Part shown: piece after piece, positions 1 through 8,308 of the stretch
Layout of the letters: each line of letters begins with the position of its first letter
Numbering within the stretch: position 1 is the stretch's first letter
Source of the DNA: Phycomyces nitens
Lineage: Eukaryota; Mucoromycota; Mucoromycetes; Mucorales; Phycomycetaceae
Length of the DNA: 64,000 bases
Assembly (NCBI GenBank): GCA_022702545.1
Contig: JAHRBC010000004.1
Span: forward strand, 5,362,001 to 5,426,000
Direction: 5' to 3'
The notes under the pieces: generated by a model
The model's database searches: none
Seen by the model: only the letters and a program-made list of their open reading frames with translations
Told to the model about the DNA's origin: nothing
Translations under genes and position numbers: made by a program

Positions 1-959
1 AGGGCTATGGCTGCCACCCAGATTATGAGGGATTTGGGGGGGAGGGCCGCCTACTGTAAAGCAACAAGGTTATTTATCAGATCTTTGATTTTCCGATCCA
101 AAAGATCTGATAATGATTGAGCGGGTTATCGATTGTGTGTGTATTTGTGTGAAAGTGAGCGAGTAGCACTCGGAACACGGCCAGGTGGGAAATGTAGGTT
201 TGTATCCAAGGCACTCAATTTTTGTACTTTAACCATTTGGATTTCTAAGCAAGAGGCTCAAATGCGGCGTTTATTTATGTCCATAACAACAAACACAAGC
301 CAGGGGGAGGGGGAGGGGGAGGAGACCACTGTGTTGGCCTACAATACCTGTTCCAGTATTTCTAATTGACCCACTCAAAAGGAGATATGTCTAGTCTTTC
401 GAATGTCAAGACTTCCAGGAAATGACTCATATTTCACCCGCAATTACATCACTTTCCGTCTTTTTTGGCATGTAATATTTACAATGGACGAATGCCATGT
501 TATAATAGACGCCTAGGGTTCTTTGCTCTTGGCTCAAGAAGATGTAGTGTAATAAGAAATAGATAGAATATACCCAGATCCAGACAGTAATCAGATCCTG
601 GATTACTCATCGCACATGTGGTCTGAGAGTTGTAACAATTGTACACTGTAACCTGCCATGTATCACCTTTCTTTAAACAGGAATAGATACATATATAGAT
701 ATAAAAATATATAGACTAGTGATTGGAATGTATGAATTATGAAGTGGAATTGTGCAAGTGTATCATTCGCCCTGTTTCCGACGCTTTACACCATTTGTAT
801 AGGCCATTGAATCTTCTTGCTATGAGTATTTATCAAATTGGAATCCTACTAGAGACTTACCATCAGAAGGATATAATGAGGAATTCAGAGTTCTTATTGT
901 AGGTAAAATATCGGCCATTAAAAAAAATACACATATTGTCATTCGATATTAATCACGAC
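1..959. other. Left-edge intergenic DNA, no gene supported
   Basis: No reading frame here looks like a real gene on either strand. The stretch holds a guanine-rich run near 304-323 (see findings) and AT-rich DNA further right. RAD52 ends at its right edge on the minus strand. Confidence 0.6.
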
Positions 960-2173
960 TTACGAGTGAGAGTCACCCTCAGCCTTGAGAAGCTCCAGGT
1001 CTGGTTGATCAATATCATCTAATTCTGCCATATGAGCGAAAAAGTCATCATCATAGTCTATACAAAAGATACTGAGCAACACATTAACCAGACCATCCAA
1101 TGCTCACCATAAGAAAAGCTTTCTTCATTTTCAGCAAGCACAATAGGCTTTGGTTGCTCCAAAACCGATTTAGGAGTATCACTAGGAGGATTGGAAGGAG
1201 TACCAGTAGTAACAATACGAGATGACACAATGCTCATTGGGGTTGGAGTAGCAAGAGGTTTAACAGTAGATGGGGTAGTAGTTGAAGAGCCATTATTTCG
1301 ACCATTGGCAATAATTGTGGTCTTGGCAGGTGTTTCTGGCTGGAATTGTTGGTGGCGATAGAGAACTTCGTTGGTGGCATTTACCTATTTGATGTATGCA
1401 TTTAGGCATTCTAATCTAAACTATTGATCATTGATTGTACTTACTTTTTGTGTTCCTCTGTGATTGTTGGCTCTAATGAACGCTTGGTCATATAGGCAGT
1501 TTCCCAAGACCCTTCCAAAGAGGCGCAATGCTCTCTTTAACCCATCAGTAACTGCTGCCTTGCGAGCCTAAATATACCATTATAAACATCTCAGTAGATC
1601 AAGATAAAACTTGCCTTTTCCAAGGCTGCAGACTTGATTCGCATGTTTTCTACAGAGCCGCAGCCAATATCCTACAAGAACACTGTAAGACACAAATGAT
1701 ACAATAATCTATTTCTTTTTTCTTTTTGGTGGGATGATTAATATTAAAAACAAGGTATAATCTTGCCTCATGGAACGTGCCGTTCTTAAGAGTAACCCTT
1801 ATTTGGGCAGAGGCAGCGACATTATATCTATTGCCTTCCAATTCGTCCACCTAGACAATACATATCACACTGTAAATATATATTATTGTTGAATAACAAT
1901 CGTGGCCTACATAGTCAACAGAAAGGCTTTTCACTTCTGAACTCCAACCATCAAATCCAAACATCTTGTTTGCAAGATCAATGACCATCCATCCTTCGAC
2001 ATAGGTGAATGATCCAGCTAGATCATAAAAAATGATTCATTGATCAATCAATCAATCTTGTTAATCAGCCCATTGATCATACATGGTCCAGGTCTCTTGT
2101 TGAGGAATTCAGGGCCTAATCCCTTTGAGAGGGATTCAGAGATCTTTTCGCGTTCTGTGGGTGTGAATTCCAT
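960..2173 (-). CDS. RAD52: RAD52 recombination mediator, 7 exons
   Basis: Rad52 anneals single-stranded DNA and helps load Rad51 during homologous recombination in the nucleus. Exons read on the minus strand: 2173-2083, 2017-1911, 1850-1767, 1671-1615, 1567-1445, 1384-1108, 1057-960; they sum to 279 codons (278 aa). The conserved annealing domain fills residues 1-160: [51 protein letters not shown] and [19 protein letters not shown] all match the family. The start at 2173 is the first methionine before the conserved LGPEF region. The C-terminal part is short and Ser/Thr/Pro-rich, ending in an acidic tail with [10 protein letters not shown]. Vertebrate Rad52 is over 400 aa, so the tail is reduced. 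Two of the six introns (1568-1614 and 1672-1766) begin with GC instead of GT. Identity is secure; boundaries are my own splice reading. Confidence 0.93.
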
Positions 2174-3067
2174 AAGTGATTTCTCGCAGTAGAATTAGAA
2201 ACAAGAGGCTTCGATTTCCTCTACCCTTTCGTTCTTTGTATTACGAAAAATGTGACAATAGGGCACCCTTTGAATCCGCAGTCAGTTTGACGATTGTTGA
2301 AAAGGTTGGTAGCCGTGGCTTATTGGAACCTGTTTATTGAGAATTTTAGGCATCAAATGCTGTTAATCATCAAAGATCAATTGTGCAATGAGAATACTGC
2401 AATATCATTAATTTGTTTCAATTCTATGAATAATATGTAATAACAATACTATAAAGCACCCTTGTTTTATATCTCTAATGCATAATATAGAAATATAGAA
2501 ATATAGGAACAAGTGCCAATTGACTCTGTAAATGGCCTAGATACTTATTATATTCCATTCAAACCTCTTGGTTACCTCTTTACCATCACAAACATAAAAC
2601 CAGAGTTCGAAAACACACACACACACACACAGGAACTCGGGCCTTGCACATATCTTAATAAATCATACCCAATCTTATCCGTTCTCCTTAATGAACTCGC
2701 GTTCAAATGTCTATTAATCTGGTATTCAATTACATACAGGATATTTGTGGACCAAAAATATACTTGTCTGAGGATAGTCAGGAGTCTAATGAAGAAGTAT
2801 ATATTATTTTTGGAAACAGGGATAATGTATGAATGGTTTCGAGGACAGTTTGTTTGGGTTTATTGGTTTTTAGGATAGGATCAAGAGTATACATGTATAT
2901 ATATATATATGCTCTTGAAGAAAATATGTTTTGGATAGAACGTCTTTGTCTGGCTGTGTGTTTGGTAGGTTTGGGACAAAAGCAGGAACTAGATGGATGT
3001 TGGTCTATGGAAACAGTCAGAGCAATTAAAGAGTCTAAAGATACTTACCGAGAAACATGACAGATTC
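2174..3067. other. Intergenic DNA with short dinucleotide runs
   Basis: It holds a CA run near 2613-2630 and a TA run near 2898-2912. The 121-codon frame at 2513-2878 has low-complexity content and no recognisable domain. I see no gene. Confidence 0.55.
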
Positions 3068-3256
3068 TTAAGAACTGCAGATACATATTCCATGGTCCCC
3101 ACATTCACCTGCGGTATAGCCAGTGCTTCCACAATGATCTTGGCATGCAGACTGAACTCTAGCCTCTTCAGCAGCATGACAGGCAATATTTCCTGCCACG
3201 GACTTTACTGAAGCGCAGAGGGCAAATAGTAGAATAGAGGCAAAAGTGAACTTCAT
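3068..3256 (-). CDS. Secreted cysteine-rich peptide, defensin-like CS-alpha-beta fold
   Basis: This intact 62-codon single-exon gene encodes a small secreted peptide. Residues 1 to about 22 form a typical signal peptide (MKFTF start, then a hydrophobic core ASILLFALCA). The mature part of about 40 residues has six cysteines spaced C-x11-C-x3-C-x9-C-x5-C-x1-C. It carries the three CS-alpha-beta hallmarks: CxxxC (CQDHC), GxC (GEC) and CxC (CIC). That spacing is nearly the one known for fungal and invertebrate defensins (C-x10-C-x3-C-x9-C-x6-C-x1-C). A TATA box lies about 50 bp upstream of the ATG, supporting a real transcription unit. Family membership is inferred from cysteine spacing and the signal peptide. 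An antimicrobial role is likely but not shown; the fold also occurs in ion-channel ligands and signalling peptides. No pro-region is visible. Confidence 0.72.
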   Translation of the reverse strand: MKFTFASILLFALCASVKSVAGNIACHAAEEARVQSACQDHCGSTGYTAGECGDHGICICSS

Positions 3257-3306
3257 GAGAGCAAGGAGTAAAGGAAAACTATAGAGGCAATTTGTATCGA
3301 ATGGCC

Positions 3307-3312
3307 TTTATA
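3307..3312 (-). promoter_or_regulatory. TATA box of the defensin-like gene
   Basis: The minus strand reads CTTATAAAGG here, about 51 bp upstream of the ATG at 3256. Position and sequence suit a core promoter for the small secreted peptide. Confidence 0.55.
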
Positions 3313-3672
3313 AGGAGAGACTTATTCTACACTTGCAATTCAACCTTCTTTTTGTTAAAAAAAAGAAGGGGAAGAAAGGTACACAGTAACGCTGCCGTGT
3401 ATATTAAATGGAGGAGGTTTTATTTATTCGAAATAACAAAAATAAAAATAACAGCAAGGATTAAAAGGGAGGGCCTATGCAGGTCCATCTTGACATTTGT
3501 TTTGTCATGTAGAACTAAAAGGCATCAGACTCAGTGCCATGTTCAGCAAGAGGAAGTATCGATATGCAAGGTACGTCTGGGATGCATCCTATTTATTTAT
3601 TAATGCTTTCAATTTAATACTCTACAACTTCTATTGTAGGCTATTGTCCCCCTCCCCTCCCCTTTGGTACAT
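3313..3672. other. Intergenic spacer, no gene seen
   Basis: AT-rich DNA between the defensin-like gene and the 3' end of ACR3. The 103-codon plus-strand frame at 3292-3603 is lysine- and phenylalanine-rich with no domain and covers the TATA box of the neighbouring gene, so I regard it as chance. Confidence 0.5.
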
Positions 3673-5104
3673 TTAGCATGATGTACATGTACTGGGCTTC
3701 TGGTTCCATGCTAGTCTTTTCTTGAACAATAGAGACAGGTAAACCAAGGCCAACAATACTAAAAATAAATCAAAAGACATGTCATGTCAATACAGTCCTT
3801 ATTCTATTCATCTGGCTTACCTGGAACTTCTATCAGAGGACCCATGGTAGCAGCCAAGGCCTGCTCAGACTCGATGCCATAAGTACCGACGGCTACAGCA
3901 ATAGCCAGCTCAAAGTTATTACTTCCGGCCGTAAACGATTGAGTGACGACAAGAGGATAAGGAATCCGAAGACGCTTGAGGATAAAGAAAGGCAGGAAGA
4001 ACATGATGGCAAAGTAAAGAACAAGTGGGACTGCAACTCTAAAGACAGATCCAATATTTTCAATGATGTGATGGCCCTGGTTGGCAAACATGACAATGAT
4101 AGTATAGATGAGACCAAGGAGAGCAAAAGGACCAACATATGGAACAAATGTGGAGTTGTACCACTGTTTTCCTTTAAAGTAACACAGTATCAAGCGTGTC
4201 AAGAAACCGGCTGCCAAAGGAATACCAAGGTAGATCAAGACAGACTGGGCAACAGGCCAGATCGATGCATCAATGGTAAGATCGGCTTGGGCTCCAAACC
4301 AACCGGGAATGATGTTGATAAAGAGCTTTGCATAGGGGGAGTACAGGGCAATTTGAAGAACCGAGTTGATGGCTACCAAAATTGCGCAATAATCAGCATC
4401 TCCACCAGCCAGTTGGTTCCAAATCAAGACCATTGCGATACATCTAAGCCAAAGGGTAAGTACATCGAGTACAATGGCTAGCAAATCATACCTAGCAAGT
4501 CCAACCATGATAACTCCGGTTCTGAATCCGGGAAGGTCGGGAAGGGTTGCCCAGGCAACGGCTGTCATGACGATTGGACCGATAATCCAATTGATGAAGA
4601 GTGAGATTCCGATCTGGATCCACACCTTTCTGTCGGTCAAGAGGACTGGAAGACGCTCATACTGAACCTTGCACAGAACAGGGTACATCATCACAAGTAG
4701 CCCAATGGCAATTGGAACAGATACAGACCCAAACTGCACGGTTGCAAATGCAGGCTGTACATTGGGTACGTAATATCCAATCAATACACCAATTATCATT
4801 GCAAGTAGAATCCAGACCACAAGGAATCTATCCAAGAACCCCAGGCGCTTCAATAGGACTATTTGATATAGTAGCCGAGTATTAATATCGTCTATCAATA
4901 TAATAAATCATAAAAGCTGGCTTTACTAGATCCTTTGACATCCTCTTCAGGCACCATTGCTTGGTAATCGCTTGGCTTGACACAGTAATCATAATCACAG
5001 TCTGAAGAAGAGATACATGCTTCTCTCTCTTTACAATAGTCAAAGTTACAAGCCTCAGATTTGTAGCATACTGACTGCTGTTCTGGAATCGGTTGAGGAT
5101 TCAT
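3673..5104 (-). CDS. ACR3: ACR3-type arsenite efflux transporter, 4 exons
   Basis: Acr3 exports arsenite across the plasma membrane. Exons on the minus strand: 5104-4927, 4858-4492, 4443-3821, 3758-3673, giving 417 aa. The core matches the family: LKRLGFLDRFLVVWILLAM at its start, FINWIIGPIVMTAVAW, GLARCIAMVLIWN, SNNFELAIAVAVGTYGI and GPLIEVPVLLALVYLSL. The motif with the conserved cysteine (GLARC) only appears after removing a 48-bp intron (4444-4491) that keeps the frame and has no stop. The protein has about ten membrane segments. Before the first there is an unusual hydrophilic cysteine-rich stretch of about 60 residues (CNFDYCKEREAC, then SDCDYDYC), and the C-terminus ends CTSC. An in-frame ATG at 5197 is an alternative start; I prefer 5104 because it leaves more promoter space before the divergent arsenate reductase gene. 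Confidence 0.9.
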
Positions 5105-5285
5105 ATTGATTAAAGAGTAATCACAAAAAGACGTCTTCCCTCGATTAAATGACTTGTCTTTGGTGTCACACCAAAAAAAACGGATCCGACTGTCCAATTA
5201 ATCGTTTTAGACATCCCACGTGATGCCTATGTATTCACATTGAGGATTCTTGTAACTGATGCACTCTTTACCCCGGATATTTACA
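5105..5285. promoter_or_regulatory. Shared intergenic region between divergent ACR3 and ArsC genes
   Basis: About 180 bp separates the two divergent start codons, so both genes must be driven from this stretch. I see no site I can name. The arrangement implies co-regulation, for instance by arsenite, but this is inference. Confidence 0.4.
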
Positions 5286-5687
5286 ATGGCGCGTCTCTCA
5301 GTCTATCACAATCCCCAATGCACAAAGTCTCGCAAGTCTGTCGTAATCCTGGAGGAAAATGAGACAAAGGACGGCAAGAAGATGTACGACCTCGAGATTG
5401 TTTTGTACAAAAAGAGTCCTCCAAGCATACACGTTCTCGAGACCCTGAAAGATACTCTGGAATTCCCAGACAAATATGCTTCCAACCCATGGGACTACTT
5501 GCTACGACCAGAAGCCCAGGGAAAATGCGCCTCTTGGGAAGAAGTTTACAAGATAATTCAAGACGATTCTTCTTTGCTTGAGAGACCATTTGTAATTGAC
5601 TGGGATCGCAAAAAGTCTGCTCTAGGAAGACCCGATTTGTCTCTTATTGAAGAGCTCGTCAAAGAGCGTGTTGCCTTGTCTTCATAA
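5286..5687 (+). CDS. ArsC-family arsenate reductase, thioredoxin fold
   Basis: A 133-aa cytosolic protein of the bacterial-type ArsC family (glutaredoxin-coupled arsenate reductase), which reduces arsenate to arsenite. The N-terminus SVYHNPQCTKSRKSVVIL carries the catalytic-cysteine loop (HNPxCxKSR). The arginines known to bind arsenate have counterparts in LLRPEAQGK, LLERPFVID and ALGRPDL. There is no intron, and length matches the family (about 115-140 aa). The start at 5286 is chosen because the alignment begins there; an in-frame ATG at 5259 would add nine residues. It is divergent from ACR3, together forming a reduction-and-export module. Most fungi use the unrelated Acr2 (Cdc25-like) enzyme, so this type is notable. 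The related Spx/YffB branch of the fold is a less likely alternative because the RP-GRP pair is intact. Confidence 0.85.
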   Translation: MARLSVYHNPQCTKSRKSVVILEENETKDGKKMYDLEIVLYKKSPPSIHVLETLKDTLEFPDKYASNPWDYLLRPEAQGKCASWEEVYKIIQDDSSLLERPFVIDWDRKKSALGRPDLSLIEELVKERVALSS

Positions 5688-5923
5688 ATATTTATATAAT
5701 AAACACTGTTTTTTTTTATTATTATCATCATTTTATTGTTCCTTTTGTTAAGCATACACACTATTCATCTAATCTCCGCAAAGACTCCTTTCAAAAGAGG
5801 TGGCTTGCATAGGCGCGTCACGCAAAATAGTAACAGAGACCAACGGTGCCCTGGCATTACTGAATAAAGAAGCCCCCCCAACCTCTTCTTGTCTTCTTTG
5901 GCACTGTCCGTCCATTAATCGCC

Positions 5924-6367
5924 ATGTTCTCTCGCTCACTTGTCGTAAGACCTTTTGTCAGCGTACGCGCCTATGCTACCAAAAGTAAAACCACCAACCT
6001 CAAAATGACTTCTCGTCTGCCCATTCAAGAAAGTCATTTGGCTGACGGTAGTGTGTTTGTAACCCGCCAACCTCCTGTTTCACCTGCTGTCCAGAGCACT
6101 GCACCTGTATTGAAGAAGTCTGTTACGGAATCCAAAGTTCTCTCCGAGAGTGAAAAAGAAGAAATGCGCCAATTGAGAACACAGGATCCTGAACGGTGGA
6201 CACGAAAACGTTTGGCAGAAAAGTTTGGATGCTCTGAGCTTTTTGTCGGTATCAATGCACCAACCACCAAGCGCACTGTTTCGGTCGAAGAAGAACCTAC
6301 TAAAGAATACGGTTACAGACGCCAATTGATCAGAAAGAACAGAGAGAAGAGAAAGGAGTTGTGGTAG
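5924..6367 (+). CDS. Mitochondrial large-subunit ribosomal protein mL58 (MRPL20-like)
   Basis: A 147-aa intronless gene. Residues 1-20 (MFSRSLVVRPFVSVRAYATK) are a basic, arginine-rich mitochondrial presequence. The central block has LSESEKEEMRQLRTQDPERW followed by RKRLAEKFGCSELFVGINAP, matching the fungal MRP-L20/mL58 family pattern of MRxLRxxDPxxW, KLAxxFxCSxxFV and AP. The C-terminus is strongly basic, as expected for an rRNA-binding protein. The ATG at 5924 is the first in frame and is immediately followed by the targeting sequence. It would act in the mitochondrial ribosome. The gene stands alone, with AT-rich DNA downstream. Confidence 0.85.
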   Translation: MFSRSLVVRPFVSVRAYATKSKTTNLKMTSRLPIQESHLADGSVFVTRQPPVSPAVQSTAPVLKKSVTESKVLSESEKEEMRQLRTQDPERWTRKRLAEKFGCSELFVGINAPTTKRTVSVEEEPTKEYGYRRQLIRKNREKRKELW

Positions 6368-7560
6368 ATTATGTTTGGGAGGGATTGTTTGTCAAAAGAA
6401 TACATATAAAAAAGAATTTCAGAAAGAAGATGGCACCCTTCATTTTCTATTTGAAAGGCATGAGATCCAAAATCAACCTTGGAACTTGGCAGTTTTGTAT
6501 AAAAGAGATGAATAGACCTGTGAAGCTTTTTTTTTTGATAATTAAAGAGGGCTGTCAAATTAACAAAGAGCACACACCGAGTCCCTTTAAACATCCCTGA
6601 TTCTGTATTGCCTGTCAAATCAAAAAGGGAGTTTTATGTCATGTATATCAAAAGTTAAAGGTTTCTCCCTTTGAATAGGAACCCAAATAGGAACGCTGTC
6701 AAATTAGTGGTTTATAAACCCAGACAAGTATACTGGATTTATCAGAGTACTAATGGTAGGAAAACAGGACAATTGAACTTGAGAAAAATAAAAAAGTCAA
6801 TAAATATCTGCCATTATATTGAGTAACTTGAGTGGTCCTGGTTTTACGACTTTAGTCATACTGTTAAATAGCCTATATATTGCATAAAAGCTATGTATTT
6901 TTTGGTTGGATTTCAAACTAATATTCGTAAGGCACAGTGTTTTGGTCTAGTATTGGCAATATTGAAGATAAAAATGGGTATTTTTATTTAAAGCACAATG
7001 ATTCCTACAAAGGGCTGTCTTGTATAATATTCTAGAAGAATATTTAGAGCGTTTTTCTAGTCAAATACTACCCAACTCTTTATTATTTCTCTTTTTAAAA
7101 TTAGCTAAAACAAACATAGCTATTCGCTCTGATATGATAAACTGCTTATTTAGGAACTTTCATTAATACGATTAGATAAACAACGAAGACTCTTAATATC
7201 CGCACGCTAAACTTATCAAGCAAACTCCCGTGTTGGATAATAAATATTTCAGTGGAATAGTCGTTGGGATATTCAACGATTTGAATACTAGCCATCACAG
7301 AGTCTTCATTTCAACCCAATTGAGCATATCTAATGACATTTAAAGGACAATACTCAAGGCTTCAGGGTATATATTATTCAAAGCTTGGATGTAATTGACC
7401 AAGAAATATTACATACTCGTTGGCAAGTATTCTTGATAGAGTAAAGGCTATGCTAAAAACTCGTCCTGGTTAGACTATATACTAATCTCTTTAGTTTTAT
7501 ATATATGTTTTATAGTATAATTGTATATTGATAAAACAAGATGAATGCACTTTTTAAAAT
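6368..7560. other. AT-rich intergenic DNA, nothing recognised
   Basis: Short frames on both strands only, dominated by Phe, Lys and Asn codons as expected for AT-rich noncoding DNA. No RNA gene or element end was found. Confidence 0.6.
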
Positions 7561-8071
7561 CGGCGATTATTTGAACACGACATTTTTCCGGACACGACGT
7601 CTCTCTCGTACACGATGTTTCTCTCGTACACGACGTTGTTTTGGACACGACGTTTTTCTTGTGTACGAATTTTTCAATTGACATAGTTTACATGTATTAC
7701 TTATATAAAAGTCTAATAAAACAATTATGATACCATATAAATATATTGCTGTTGCTCCATATTTACACTTCAATATTATCTAGTAGGAATTAACATATAT
7801 TCTATTGATTTTATTGATTTGCTTTTTTGAACTGCTAGGGACCAGATAGTATTACTCAACGCTGGACAATAAGACACTTTTCATGAGTCGAGTAAGATAT
7901 ATTAAATAGGTGTTTTACCAAACGTCGTTTACGAGAGCAAAAACTTCGTATACGAGAGCGAAAACTTCGTATACGAGAGCGAAAACTTCGTATACGAGAG
8001 CAAAAACTTCGCGTACGAGAGCGAAAATGTCGCGTACGAGAGCGAAAATGTCGCGTTCGAATTAATAGCGG
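7561..8071. mobile_element. Foldback-type element with arms made of 21-bp tandem units
   Basis: Two arrays of a short repeat face each other. The right arm (about 7920-8071) holds six 21-bp units of the form ACGAGAGCGAAAACTTCGTAT. The left arm (about 7561-7668) carries the same motif on the opposite strand (TCTCTCGTACACGACG, twice). The outer ends are inverted copies: CGGCGATTATTTGAACACGA at the left, and the complement of CGCGTTCGAATTAATAGCGG at the right. A spacer of about 250 bp without a gene lies between the arms. This is the architecture of foldback elements. The Arg/Ser-repeat frames read through it are a by-product of the 21-bp period. I could not settle a target-site duplication. Confidence 0.6.
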
Positions 8072-8150
8072 TTCGGCACCGCGATGACCTGTGGAACCTT
8101 GAAACGTAGCGAAATCTTGAATCCACTGTGCTTTATTTGATTCCTCGTTA

Positions 8151-8308
8151 ATCTTAGGGGACACCTGTAAAGTACAGGATGTTACACAAAATATTTTCAC
8201 TGTTCCGGCAAAAAAGCTTGAGTGTGACTACTTGGCTTTTTCCCGGCCCGCGTCCCCCTGTCTCTTTACCAAACTGGATTCGTGTCCCCTAAAATCGCTG
8301 AATTTATA
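8151..8308 (+). mobile_element. Truncated copy of a 202-bp TIR element (MITE)
   Basis: It begins with the terminal sequence ATCTTAGGGGACACCTG after a TA dinucleotide. It then follows the inner sequence of the intact copy at 58784-58985, read in the opposite orientation, with scattered substitutions. The right terminal repeat is missing: similarity stops near 8308, just after GTGTCCCCTAAAATCGCTG. It has no coding capacity. Confidence 0.7.

Noticed and set aside
2513..2878. 121-codon frame with CA-repeat-encoded His/Thr stretch
   Set aside because: Low-complexity origin and no start or promoter context.
4444..4491. Reading the ACR3 frame straight through this segment
   Set aside because: It would insert 16 residues into the conserved GLARC-IAMV motif; clean GT and AG ends show it is an intron.
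5105..5197. Upstream ATG of ACR3 at 5197
   Set aside because: It would leave under 90 bp to the divergent ArsC start and adds a stretch without resemblance to transporter N-termini; kept only as an alternative.
7856..8200. Arg/Ser-repeat protein frames on the minus strand
   Set aside because: The 21-bp repeat is divisible by three, so every frame stays open and gives a repeating peptide. The inverted array and element ends explain the region better.
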